From Microtetraspora glauca (GTDB lineage Bacteria; Actinomycetota; Actinomycetes; Streptomycetales; Streptomycetaceae): a DNA stretch of 64,000 nucleotides. Location: assembly GCA_000721275.1 (NCBI GenBank), contig JOFO01000015.1:62001-126000 (forward strand). The letters run 5' to 3'. The translations under genes and the position numbers were made by a program. This document shows positions 56,390 through 64,000 of this stretch, piece after piece (positions within the stretch are counted from its first letter, which is position 1; each line of letters opens with the position of its first letter). Below the pieces are notes generated by a model that had not been told where the DNA came from, did not search any database, and saw nothing but the letters and a program-made list of their open reading frames with translations.

Positions 56390-56671
56390 TCAGACCGTCT
56401 CGGGAAGCTCGTCCAGGCCCTCGGCCACCAGCTTGGCGAGGCGCTCCAGCGCGGCCTCGGCGCCCTCGGCGTCCGAAGCGAGCACGATCTCCTCGCCGCC
56501 CTGCGCGCCCAGGCCGAGCACCGCGAGCATGGAGGCGGCGTTCACCGGGTTGCCGCCGGCCTTGGCGATGGTCACCGGAACACCGGAGGCCGTGGCGGCA
56601 CGGACGAAGATGGAGGCGGGGCGGGCGTGCAGGCCCTCGGCCCAGCCGACGTTGACGCGGCGCTCAGCCAT
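56390..56671 (-). CDS. ptsH: PTS phosphocarrier protein HPr
   Basis: 93 residues. Transfers phosphate from enzyme I to the EIIA sugar permeases at His15 (GLHARPAS). The regulatory serine equivalent to Ser46 lies in NAASMLAVL (Ser47), with the hydrophobic patch following. Full length for the family. The ATG follows AGGGCAAC weakly matching a ribosome binding site. It is a single-gene unit, as in S. coelicolor, where EI is encoded elsewhere. Confidence 0.95.
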   Translation of the reverse strand: MAERRVNVGWAEGLHARPASIFVRAATASGVPVTIAKAGGNPVNAASMLAVLGLGAQGGEEIVLASDAEGAEAALERLAKLVAEGLDELPETV

Positions 56672-56852
56672 GGTGTTGCCCTTCAGGTCTTCAGCGGTTG
56701 TCTAGACCAGTCTCTCACGGGAAGCGGAGTGCTCCCGTCGACGTTGGTCCCCCCACCGTACGACCTCCGGCCCTCCCGCCCCGGCGGCGCGCGGACCGTG
56801 CCGCGTCCCTCCCGGGCCGCGCGCGGACGGTGCCGCTGTCGGACCCCGGCCG

Positions 56853-56858
56853 TAGGCT
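56853..56858 (+). promoter_or_regulatory. -10 element, acetyltransferase gene (leaderless)
   Basis: TAGGCT, seven bases before ATG 56866. Confidence 0.55.
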
Positions 56859-56865
56859 GTGCCCC

Positions 56866-59820
56866 ATGCGGAGCACGTCGGAACAGGCGGACGGACCGGA
56901 CGGGACGGGCGGTGCGGGACCGGGGGAGCGGCAGGCCCCGGCCGGGCGCCCGGCCCCGCAGGAGCACGCCTACCCCGACCACTGGGAGGCCGACGTCGTG
57001 CTCCGCGACGGCGGCACCGCGCGCGTGCGCCCCATCACCGCCGACGACGCAGGCCGGCTCGTCAGCTTCTATGAGCAGGTCTCGGACGAGTCGAAGTACT
57101 ACCGCTTCTTCGCCCCCTACCCCCGGCTCTCCGCGAAGGACGTCCACCGCTTCACCCACCACGACTTCGTCGACCGGGTCGGCCTCGCCGCCACCGTCGG
57201 CGGCGAGTTCATCGCCACCGTCCGCTACGACCGGATCGACGCCCGCGGCCTGCCCGCCTCCGCGCCCGCCGACGAGGCCGAGGTCGCCTTCCTCGTCCAG
57301 GACGCCCACCAGGGGCGCGGCGTCGCCTCCGCGCTCCTCGAACACATCGCGGCCGTCGCCCGCGAGCGCGGCATCCGCCGCTTCGCCGCCGAGGTGCTGC
57401 CCGCCAACACCAAGATGATCAAGGTGTTCACGGACGCCGGCTACACCCAGAAGCGCAGCTTCGAGGACGGCTCGGTCCGGCTCCACCTCGACCTGGAGCC
57501 CACCGACCGCTCCCTCGCCGTCCAGCGCGCCCGCGAGCAGCGCGCCGAGGCCCGCTCCGTCCAGCGGCTCCTCGCCCCCGGCTCCGTCGCCGTCGTCGGC
57601 GCCGGACGCGCCCCCGGCGGCGTCGGCCGCACGGTCCTGCGGAACCTGCGGGGCACCGGCTTCACCGGCCCGCTGTACGCGGTCAACCCCGCGCTCGGCG
57701 CCCCCGGCGCCGCACTCGACGGCGTGCCCGCCTTCCCCTCCGTCGCCGCCATCGGCGCCCCCGTCGACCTCGCGGTCGTCGCCGTCCCCGCCGAACGGGT
57801 CCCCGACGTCGTCGCCGACTGCGGCGAGCACGGCGTCCGCGGCCTCGTCGTCCTCTCCGCCGGATACGCCGAGAGCGGCACCGAGGGCCGCGAGCGGCAG
57901 CGCGCCCTGGTCCGGCAGGCCCGCTCGTACGGCATGCGGATCATCGGCCCCAACGCCTTCGGCATCATCAACACCGCCGACGACGTGCGGCTCAACGCCT
58001 CCCTCGCCCCCGAGATGCCCGCCGCCGGCCGCATCGGCCTCTTCACCCAGTCCGGCGCCATCGGCATCGCCCTCCTCGCCGGACTGCACCGGCGCGGCGC
58101 GGGGCTTTCCTCCTTCATCTCCGCCGGCAACCGCGCCGACGTCTCCGGCAACGACTTCCTCCAGCACTGGTACGACGACCCGGCCACCGACGTCGTCCTG
58201 CTCTACCTGGAGTCGATCGGCAACCCCCGCAAGTTCACCCGGCTCGCCCGCCGCACCGCCGCCGTCAAACCGGTCGTCGTCGTCAAGGGCGCCCGCCACA
58301 GCGGCAGCGCCCCGCCCGGCCACCGCGTCCCCGTCACCCGCATCCCGCACGCCACCGTCTCCGCGCTGCTCCGCCAGGCCGGCGTCATCCGCGTCGACAC
58401 CGTCACCGAACTCGTCGACGCCGGACTGCTCCTCGCCGGTCAGCCGCTGCCCGCCGGACCGCGCGTCGCGATCCTCGGCAACTCGGAGTCGCTCGGCCTC
58501 CTCACGTACGACGCCTGCCTCACCGAGGGGCTGCGCCCGCAGCGGCCCGTGGACCTGACGACCGGCGCCACCCCGGCCGACTTCCGGGACGCGCTCGCCG
58601 CGGCCCTCGCCGACGACTCCTGCGACGCCGTCGTCGTCACCGCGATCCCCTGGGTCGGCGTCGAGGGCACCACCGAGGTGCTCGCCGCGTCCCTCCGCGA
58701 GGCCGTCGCCGGCGCGGGCGCCGCGGGCGCCGCCAAGCCGGTCGTCGTCGTCCACGTCGAGATGGGCGGACTCGCCGAAGCCCTCTCCGCCGCCACCAGC
58801 ACCCGCCCCGCGCCCGCGCGCCCCCGCCGCCCGGCCGCCGCCGCACCGCCCGCCCCGGAGGCCGCCCCCGCCCCGGAGGCCGCCCCCGCGACGGAGGAGC
58901 CGGCCCCGGACGCGCGGGACCCGCGGCCGTCCGAGCCCGTCCGCAACATCCCCGCCTACCCGGCCGCCGAGCGGGCCGTCCGCGCGCTCGCCGAAGCCGT
59001 GCGGTACGGGCAGTGGCGGCGCCAGGCCGCCGACCCGGGACGCGTACCCGAGTACGACTCCATCGACGAGACCGGCGCCGCCGCCCTCATCGACCGGGTG
59101 CTCGGCGAGCGGGGCGCCGGCCAGGAGTCCCGGGGCGTCACCCTCACCGCCGACGAGGCCCGCGCCCTGCTCGGCCGGTACGGCATCGAGGTCCGCCCCG
59201 CCCTGCCCGCGCCCGGACCCGACGAGGCCGTCGCCGCCGCGGCCCGGCTCGGCTACCCCGTGGCGCTCAAGACCACCGCCCCCCACCTCCGCCACCGCCC
59301 CGACCTCGGCGGCGTCCGCCTCGACCTGGCCACCGAGGAGCAGCTGCGCACCGCCTACGCCGAGCTCACCGAGGCCCTGGGCAGGCCCGCCGAGCTCCAG
59401 CCCGTCGTCCAGGCGATGGCGCCCCGGGGCGTCGACACCGTCGTGCGCGCCACCATCGACCCGGCGGCCGGCGCGGTGCTCTCCTTCGGCCTGGCCGGCG
59501 CCGCGTCCGAACTGCTCGGCGACATGGCCCACCGACTCGTTCCGGCCACCGACCGGGACGCCGCCGAGCTGGTCCGCTCCATCCGCACCGCCCCGCTGCT
59601 GTTCGGCTGGCGCGGCTCGGCGCCGGTCGACACCCCCGCCCTGGAGGAGCTGCTGCTCAGGGTCTCCCGGCTCGTCGACGACCACCCGGAGATCGTCTCC
59701 GTCGTCCTCGAACCGGCCGTGGTCGCCCCCGCCGGCGTGTCCGTCCTCGGCGCCCAGGTCCGGCTCGCCCCGGCGGCACCCACCACCGACCTCGGCCCCC
59801 GCCGCCTGCCCGGCTACTGA
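56866..59820 (+). CDS. Protein acetyltransferase: N-terminal GNAT fused to NDP-forming acyl-CoA synthetase
   Basis: 984 residues. GNAT domain at about 45-205 (VRPITADDAGRLVSFYEQV, AEVAFLVQDAHQGRGVASALL with the CoA loop QGRGVA). Acyl-CoA synthetase-like domains follow from LLAPGSVAVVGAGRAPGGV near 235: CoA-binding, succinyl-CoA-ligase-like flavodoxin (GLFTQSGAIGIALL; GNSESLGLLTYDA), then a Pro/Ala linker near 650-690 and an ATP-grasp domain from TLTADEARALLGRYGIEV. This N-terminal GNAT order is that described for S. lividans PatA, which acetylates and inactivates acyl-CoA synthetases; E. coli Pat has the opposite order. The start is fixed by the leaderless -10. Confidence 0.92.
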   Translation: MRSTSEQADGPDGTGGAGPGERQAPAGRPAPQEHAYPDHWEADVVLRDGGTARVRPITADDAGRLVSFYEQVSDESKYYRFFAPYPRLSAKDVHRFTHHDFVDRVGLAATVGGEFIATVRYDRIDARGLPASAPADEAEVAFLVQDAHQGRGVASALLEHIAAVARERGIRRFAAEVLPANTKMIKVFTDAGYTQKRSFEDGSVRLHLDLEPTDRSLAVQRAREQRAEARSVQRLLAPGSVAVVGAGRAPGGVGRTVLRNLRGTGFTGPLYAVNPALGAPGAALDGVPAFPSVAAIGAPVDLAVVAVPAERVPDVVADCGEHGVRGLVVLSAGYAESGTEGRERQRALVRQARSYGMRIIGPNAFGIINTADDVRLNASLAPEMPAAGRIGLFTQSGAIGIALLAGLHRRGAGLSSFISAGNRADVSGNDFLQHWYDDPATDVVLLYLESIGNPRKFTRLARRTAAVKPVVVVKGARHSGSAPPGHRVPVTRIPHATVSALLRQAGVIRVDTVTELVDAGLLLAGQPLPAGPRVAILGNSESLGLLTYDACLTEGLRPQRPVDLTTGATPADFRDALAAALADDSCDAVVVTAIPWVGVEGTTEVLAASLREAVAGAGAAGAAKPVVVVHVEMGGLAEALSAATSTRPAPARPRRPAAAAPPAPEAAPAPEAAPATEEPAPDARDPRPSEPVRNIPAYPAAERAVRALAEAVRYGQWRRQAADPGRVPEYDSIDETGAAALIDRVLGERGAGQESRGVTLTADEARALLGRYGIEVRPALPAPGPDEAVAAAARLGYPVALKTTAPHLRHRPDLGGVRLDLATEEQLRTAYAELTEALGRPAELQPVVQAMAPRGVDTVVRATIDPAAGAVLSFGLAGAASELLGDMAHRLVPATDRDAAELVRSIRTAPLLFGWRGSAPVDTPALEELLLRVSRLVDDHPEIVSVVLEPAVVAPAGVSVLGAQVRLAPAAPTTDLGPRRLPGY

Positions 59821-59846
59821 AGGGCCGGAGGGGGTCCACCGCCCCG

Positions 59847-59852
59847 TAGGAT
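59847..59852 (+). promoter_or_regulatory. -10 element, DUF5998 gene (leaderless; decides start)
   Basis: TAGGAT seven bases before ATG 59860. It overlaps an earlier in-frame ATG at 59851, so that ATG cannot be on the mRNA and 59860 is the start. Confidence 0.6.
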
Positions 59853-59859
59853 GGAGTCC

Positions 59860-60459
59860 ATGGCGAAGACCGGTACGACGACCCAGGGGCTGCGCGCGGC
59901 GATCGAGCGCAGCGGCTACTACCCGGCACTCGTGGCCGAGGCGGTGGAGGCCGCCGTCGGCGGCGAGGACGTCGCGTCGTACGTGGTCCACCAGGAGACC
60001 ACCTTCGACGCCAACGAGGTCCGGCGCCACGTCACCGTGCTCGTGCTGACCCCGAGCCGGTTCATCGTCAGCCACACCGACGAGCAGGCCGCCGACAACA
60101 GCTCCCCGAGCCCCTACGCCACCACGTCCACCGAGTCCGTGAAGCTCGACCGGATCTCGTCGGTCGTGGTCAGCCGGGTCGTCGCCAACCCGGAGTCGTA
60201 CACCCCCGGCACCGTGCCCCGCGAGGTCGTCCTCACCATCGGCTGGGGCGCCGTCTCCCGGATCGACCTGGAGCCCGCCGCCTGCGGCGACCCGAACTGC
60301 GACGCCGACCACGGCTACACCGGCAACGCCACCGCCGACGACCTCAGCCTGCGCGTCAGCGAGGCCGGCGACGGCCCGGACACCGTCCGGCAGACCCTCG
60401 TCTTCGCCCAGGCGCTCTCCGAGGCCACCGCCGCCACCGCGCCGACGGCCGGCCGCTGA
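59860..60459 (+). CDS. DUF5998 family protein
   Basis: 199 residues. Conserved actinobacterial protein of unknown function. Helical start (GLRAAIERSGYYPALVAEAVEA), then beta-rich repeats (VASYVVHQETTFDANEVRRH, VLVLTPSRFIVSHTDEQ, DRISSVVVSRVVANPESY) and a CGDPNCDADHG segment near 145-155 with a Cys-Asp-Cys pattern that could bind a metal. The last 20 residues are Ala/Thr-rich. ATG 59860 is chosen from the -10 position. Its stop overlaps the phosphodiesterase start by one base (TGATG), indicating an operon. Confidence 0.82.
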   Translation: MAKTGTTTQGLRAAIERSGYYPALVAEAVEAAVGGEDVASYVVHQETTFDANEVRRHVTVLVLTPSRFIVSHTDEQAADNSSPSPYATTSTESVKLDRISSVVVSRVVANPESYTPGTVPREVVLTIGWGAVSRIDLEPAACGDPNCDADHGYTGNATADDLSLRVSEAGDGPDTVRQTLVFAQALSEATAATAPTAGR

Positions 60460-61664
60460 TGGCGCAGCCGACCTCCGTCGCCCACGGCTGGCCCGACGAA
60501 CCGGAGCCGCTCGACCCGGCGAGCGCGCCCGTGCCCGCGTACGGCACCGGCTCCCTCGCCGATCTGCTGCCGACCGTCGTCGCCGGCCAGGGCGTCCCCG
60601 GCTTCGAGGCGCGGATCGCCGAGCTGACCCCCGCCGACCGCGTCTGCGTCTTCCTCGTCGACGGGCTCGGCTGGGAGCAGATCAAGGCCCACCCGGACGA
60701 GGCCCCCTATCTGACCTCGCTGCTCGGCAGTTCCCGCGGCGGCACCGGCCGGCCGATCACCGCCGGCTTCCCCGCCACCACCGCGACCTCGCTGGCCTCC
60801 GTCGGCACCGGCCGCGCCCCCGGCACCCACGGCCTCGGCGGCTACACCGTCCGCGACCCGCGGAGCGGCGAGCTGATGAACCAGCTCAAGTGGCGCCCCT
60901 GGACCGAGCCGAAGGTGTGGCAGCCGTACCCCACCGTCTTCCGGCTGGCCCACGAGGCCGGGGTCCACACCGCGCAGGTCTCCTCCCCGATCTTCGAGCA
61001 GACCCCGCTCACCCAGGTCGCGCTGAGCGGCGGCACCTTCCACGGGCGGCTCTCCGGCGAGGAGCGCATGGACCTCGCCGCCGAGCAGCTGGCCGCCGGC
61101 GACCGCGCGCTGGTCTACACGTACTACAGCGAGCTCGACGGGGCCGGGCACCGCTTCGGCATCGACTCGGACGCCTGGCGCGGCCAGCTGATGATGGTCG
61201 ACCGGCTGGTGCGCCGGCTCGCCGAGCAGCTGCCGGCCCGCTCGACGCTGTACGTGACCGCCGACCACGGCATGGTCGACGTGCCCTTCGACGAGGAGCA
61301 CCGCATCGACGTCGACGAGGACTGGGAGCTGCGCGCCGGCGTCGCCCTCCTCGGCGGCGAGGGCCGCGCCCGGCACGTCTACGCCGTCCCCGGCGCCGAG
61401 GCCGACGTCCTCACCTGCTGGCGCGAGGTCCTCGGCGAGCAGTTCTGGGTGGCGGGCCGCGACGAGGCGATCGCGCTCGGCTGGTTCGGCGACACCGTCG
61501 ACGAGCGGGTGTACGGCCGGATCGGCGACGTGGTCGCCGCCGCCCACCACGACGTGGCGCTCGTCGCCTCCGTCGGCGAGCCGCTGGAGACCCAGATGAC
61601 CGGCATGCACGGGTCGATGACCCCGGCCGAGCAGCACGTGCCGCTGCTCGAAGTCCGCGCCTGA
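60459..61664 (+). CDS. Alkaline-phosphatase-superfamily phosphodiesterase (nucleotide pyrophosphatase-like)
   Basis: 401 residues. Metal-dependent hydrolase. Zinc ligand Asp in VFLVDGLGWEQ near 66; nucleophile Thr region GFPATTATSLASVGTG near 105; second metal set in YSELDGAGHRFGIDS near 225 and TADHGMVDVPFDE near 267; last His in GMHGSMTPAEQHVPL near 385. This is the arrangement of nucleotide pyrophosphatase/phosphodiesterases. No signal peptide or membrane helix, so cytosolic. ATG 60459 overlaps the DUF5998 stop. Substrate unknown. The thymidine kinase gene follows after 41 bases. Confidence 0.9.
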   Translation: MAQPTSVAHGWPDEPEPLDPASAPVPAYGTGSLADLLPTVVAGQGVPGFEARIAELTPADRVCVFLVDGLGWEQIKAHPDEAPYLTSLLGSSRGGTGRPITAGFPATTATSLASVGTGRAPGTHGLGGYTVRDPRSGELMNQLKWRPWTEPKVWQPYPTVFRLAHEAGVHTAQVSSPIFEQTPLTQVALSGGTFHGRLSGEERMDLAAEQLAAGDRALVYTYYSELDGAGHRFGIDSDAWRGQLMMVDRLVRRLAEQLPARSTLYVTADHGMVDVPFDEEHRIDVDEDWELRAGVALLGGEGRARHVYAVPGAEADVLTCWREVLGEQFWVAGRDEAIALGWFGDTVDERVYGRIGDVVAAAHHDVALVASVGEPLETQMTGMHGSMTPAEQHVPLLEVRA

Positions 61665-61705
61665 CCCTCCGTACCGCCCCCGACCCGAAAGGTTTCCGAC
61701 CCGTC

Positions 61706-62356
61706 ATGCCCGAGCTGGTGTTCTTCTCCGGAACGATGGACTGCGGAAAGAGCACGCTGGCGCTCCAGATCGCGCACAACCGCGACGCGCGCGGCCTCCA
61801 GGGCGTGATCTTCACCCGGGACGACCGGGCGGGCGCCGGCAAGCTGTCCTCGCGGCTCGGCCTGGTGACCGAGGCCGTCGAGGCGCCCGAGGGCATGGAC
61901 CTGTACGGCCACCTCGTCGACCAGCTCTCCCAGGGCGGCAAGGCCGACTACGTGATCGTGGACGAGGCGCAGTTCCTCGCGCCGGTCCAGATCGACCAGC
62001 TCGCGCGGATCGTCGACGACCTCGGCCTCGACGTGTACGCCTTCGGGATCACGACCGATTTCCGCACCAAGCTCTTCCCGGGCTCGCAGCGCCTGATCGA
62101 GCTCGCCGACCGGATCGAGCAGCTCCAGGTCGAGGCCCTGTGCTGGTGCGGCGCCCGGGCCACCCACAACGCGCGGACCGTCGGCGGCCACATGGTCGTC
62201 GAGGGCGAGCAGGTCGTCGTCGGCGACGTGAACACGGCCGCCGAGGTCGTCGGGTACGAGGTGCTGTGCCGCCGCCACCACCGCCGGCGGATGACGAGCG
62301 CGAGCGCCCGCGCGGCGGCCCTCTCGCCGGACGTCCTCCCCGTCACCCCGGCCTGA
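61706..62356 (+). CDS. tdk: Thymidine kinase
   Basis: 216 residues. Type II TK of the salvage pathway. P-loop GTMDCGKST (residues 9-17), catalytic acidic IVDEAQFL near 88, zinc cysteines in ALCWCG near 147 and YEVLCRRHH near 190, and the lasso-like ARATHNARTVG between. ATG 61706 lies 41 bases after the phosphodiesterase stop, with a rather distant GAAAGG. It is probably cotranscribed with the two upstream genes. Full length. Confidence 0.95.
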   Translation: MPELVFFSGTMDCGKSTLALQIAHNRDARGLQGVIFTRDDRAGAGKLSSRLGLVTEAVEAPEGMDLYGHLVDQLSQGGKADYVIVDEAQFLAPVQIDQLARIVDDLGLDVYAFGITTDFRTKLFPGSQRLIELADRIEQLQVEALCWCGARATHNARTVGGHMVVEGEQVVVGDVNTAAEVVGYEVLCRRHHRRRMTSASARAAALSPDVLPVTPA

Positions 62357-62639
62357 CGCGCCGGCCGGCCTGAGGCAACCCCGGCCTGAGCCGCCCGTCA
62401 CCCCGGCCCGAGGCCACCGGCCCGGCGCGCCGGCCGGTCTGAGGCACCCCGACGTGCCGGGCCGGGCGCCCCGCCGGTCACCCGGACGGCGGTGGTGACA
62501 CCCGCTGTTCACCCGAGGGTCGCCGGGGGATCGCCGGGTGATCCACTTCGGGTCGCCCCCACCGGGAGTAATGGGGTCGTCCCGCCGTGCGTTCGCCGCG
62601 GGTGATCGACGAGAGAGCCCCGTGCTCCCTGGAGGACCC

Positions 62640-64000
62640 GTGCCACCCGCCGCCCCACCCGTGCCCGAACCCGCCCGGGACGGGGCACGCGGCGGCCCCC
62701 GACCGCTCCGCGGCCCGCGACTGCTCGCCCCCGCCGCAGCCGGACTGCTCACCGCCGCCGTGTTCGCGCTCGCCACCGCGCTCGCCCGCAGCCACCCCCT
62801 CGGCCCGTACACTCGGAACGTCGTCGACCTGGGCCAGCAGTACCTGCCGTACCACGCCTACTGGCGCGCCTTCCTGCTCGGCGACACCCACGGCGACGCG
62901 TTCCTCAACTGGAACTCCGGCTTCGGCGCGGGCTTCCTCGGCGACATCGGCACCTATCTGAGCAGCCCGTTCTCCCTGCTCGTCGTCCTCTTCCCGGCCG
63001 ACCGGCCGGAACTCGCGCTGTACGTCATCACCGCGCTCAAGATCGCCGCCGCGGGCGCGGCGATGGCCGCGCTGCTGGTCCGGCTCCGCCCGCCCGGACG
63101 CACCGGCCCGTGGCCCCTCGCCGCCCTCCTCGGCGCCGCGTACGCGCTCTCCGGCTGGACCTTCAACCACGGCGCCTCCGTGCCCATGTGGCTGGACGGC
63201 CTCATCGCCTTCCCGCTGCTGTGCCTGGTCGCCGAGTGGGCCAGGACCGGCCGGCGGCCGGTGCTCGGCCCGCTCGTCGTCGCCGTCGCCTGGATCGCCA
63301 ACTTCTACACCGCCTACATGGCCACCCTCGGCGCGGCGCTCTTCCTCGCCGTCCGGCTCTGCACCGCCGGCCCGGACGAGCAGCCGCGTCCCTGGCCCGG
63401 CGCCCTGCTGCGGGCCGCGCGCACGGTCGGCCTCGGCGTGGGCCTCGCCGCCCCGCTCGTCCTCGTCGTCTTCCGCGGCACGACGTACGCCGACCCCACC
63501 CCCGAGACCGTCTTCGCGCCCGCCGGCTGGGCCGAACTGCTCGGCCGCCTGCTGCCGGCCACCGCCAACGTGAACACGCCGGCGCTCTTCATCGGCACCC
63601 CGGCGCTCGTCCTCGCCCTCAGCCTGCCCTTCCACACGGCCGTCGCCCCGCGCGTCCGGCTCACCTGGACCGCGCTGATCGTCCTGGTGACGCTCTCCCT
63701 CCAGTGGGGCCCCACCCACCTCCTGTGGCACGCGGGCGCCTCGCCCAACGGCAACCCGTACCGCCAGACCTTCGTCCTGTGCGGCCTGCTGCTGATCGCC
63801 GCCTGGCTGTCCGCCGTCCCCCGCACCCCCCGCCCGGCGGCCCTCCTCGGCGGCGCCACCGTCGCCGGCGCGCTCGCCCTCGCCGCCCGGGGCAGCACCG
63901 ACATCGACGCCTGGACCTACCCCGCCGCCGGCGTCGCCCTCCTGCTCGCCGTCGCCGCGGCGCTCCTGATCCACCGCGCCCGGCGGCCCGCCCTCGCCGT
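62640..64000 (+). CDS. YfhO-like polytopic membrane protein (3' end outside window)
   Basis: The frame is open from 62640 to the window end (453 codons), so the gene is cut. The N-terminus is Pro/Arg-rich, then about ten hydrophobic segments are visible (LLAPAAAGLLTAAVFALAT, ALYVITALKIAAAGAAMAAL, VVAVAWIANFYTAYMATLG, VALLLAVAAALLI). DLGQQYLPYHAYWRAFL and LNWNSGFGAGFLGDI match YfhO-family proteins, GT-C-fold relatives implicated in lipoteichoic acid glycosylation in Bacillus. The GTG at 62640 has GGAGGA only three bases away; GTG 62622 with GAGAGAG is an alternative. Long antisense frames here are shadows. Confidence 0.82.
   Translation, partial: MPPAAPPVPEPARDGARGGPRPLRGPRLLAPAAAGLLTAAVFALATALARSHPLGPYTRNVVDLGQQYLPYHAYWRAFLLGDTHGDAFLNWNSGFGAGFLGDIGTYLSSPFSLLVVLFPADRPELALYVITALKIAAAGAAMAALLVRLRPPGRTGPWPLAALLGAAYALSGWTFNHGASVPMWLDGLIAFPLLCLVAEWARTGRRPVLGPLVVAVAWIANFYTAYMATLGAALFLAVRLCTAGPDEQPRPWPGALLRAARTVGLGVGLAAPLVLVVFRGTTYADPTPETVFAPAGWAELLGRLLPATANVNTPALFIGTPALVLALSLPFHTAVAPRVRLTWTALIVLVTLSLQWGPTHLLWHAGASPNGNPYRQTFVLCGLLLIAAWLSAVPRTPRPAALLGGATVAGALALAARGSTDIDAWTYPAAGVALLLAVAAALLIHRARRPALA

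Noticed and set aside
62357..62590. Repetitive GGCCTGAGGC-like sequence after tdk
   Set aside because: Loose GC-rich repeats without regular period or hairpin; no feature supported.
62478..63974. Antisense Glu/Gly/Arg-rich frame at the window end
   Set aside because: Shadow of the YfhO-like gene, whose plus-strand frame shows membrane segments and family motifs.

Overview
The window is a high-GC (about 73%) chromosomal stretch of a Streptomyces species. The evidence is the GC-rich third codon positions, frequent GTG/TTG starts, the sporulation regulator whiH directly upstream of the principal sigma factor hrdB, an adenosylcobalamin-dependent ribonucleotide reductase behind nrdR, and a gene order that, from memory, matches the core region of S. 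coelicolor from about SCO5795 to SCO5846. There are 48 protein genes, two of them cut by the window ends. I see no tRNA, rRNA, insertion sequence, prophage or CRISPR array.

Layout. 1-3.6 kb: tail of an M1 metallopeptidase, the ribosome-rescue GTPase hflX behind what looks like a perfect SigR promoter, and a secreted trypsin-like protease. 3.9-9.9 kb: a four-gene NRPS-independent siderophore (NIS) cluster (diaminobutyrate aminotransferase, NIS synthetase, GNAT acyltransferase, second NIS synthetase). 9.9-17.5 kb: DNA maintenance and dNTP supply (DinG-type helicase, lexA with its SOS box, nrdR-nrdJ with paired NrdR boxes, a TerD protein). 17.7-24.7 kb: small housekeeping and accessory genes (YdbC-like protein, histidine phosphatase, ADP-ribosylglycohydrolase, a divergent MFS pump/TetR pair with two operators, rnhB, two hypotheticals). 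25-33.6 kb: a recQ with a phosphoribosyltransferase-like tail, a DUF4192 gene, a glycogen-debranching-like protein, a NUDIX-type regulator and an ABC transporter fused to its permease.

33.7-40.5 kb: the development and topology core, whiH, hrdB, a trypsin-like protease, a DUF7455 protein and parE. 40.7-45.2 kb: a carboxylate uptake and sensing module (DUF485 protein plus sodium:solute symporter, facing a CitA/CitB-type two-component system). 45.4-48.7 kb: a CobW GTPase and a divergent FAD monooxygenase/TetR pair with two small operators. 48.8-55.3 kb: parC, a two-subunit M16 peptidase, and an M23 cell-wall hydrolase under a c-di-AMP (ydaO) riboswitch. 55.5-64 kb: GntR regulator, ptsH, a GNAT/acyl-CoA-synthetase protein acetyltransferase, DUF5998, a phosphodiesterase, thymidine kinase, and a YfhO-like membrane protein that runs off the end.

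Regulation is unusually legible. At least nine genes have a TANNNT -10 hexamer ending 6-10 bases before the start codon, which predicts leaderless mRNAs and fixes several starts. Most convergent gene ends are separated by perfect 12-17 bp hairpins. The least conventional items are the NIS cluster lacking its own decarboxylase and hydroxylase, the RecQ fusion with DnaA-box-like sites in its upstream region, the fused ABC protein with a degraded signature motif next to whiH, and the monooxygenase/TetR pair. Nothing here is clearly a wholly new system.
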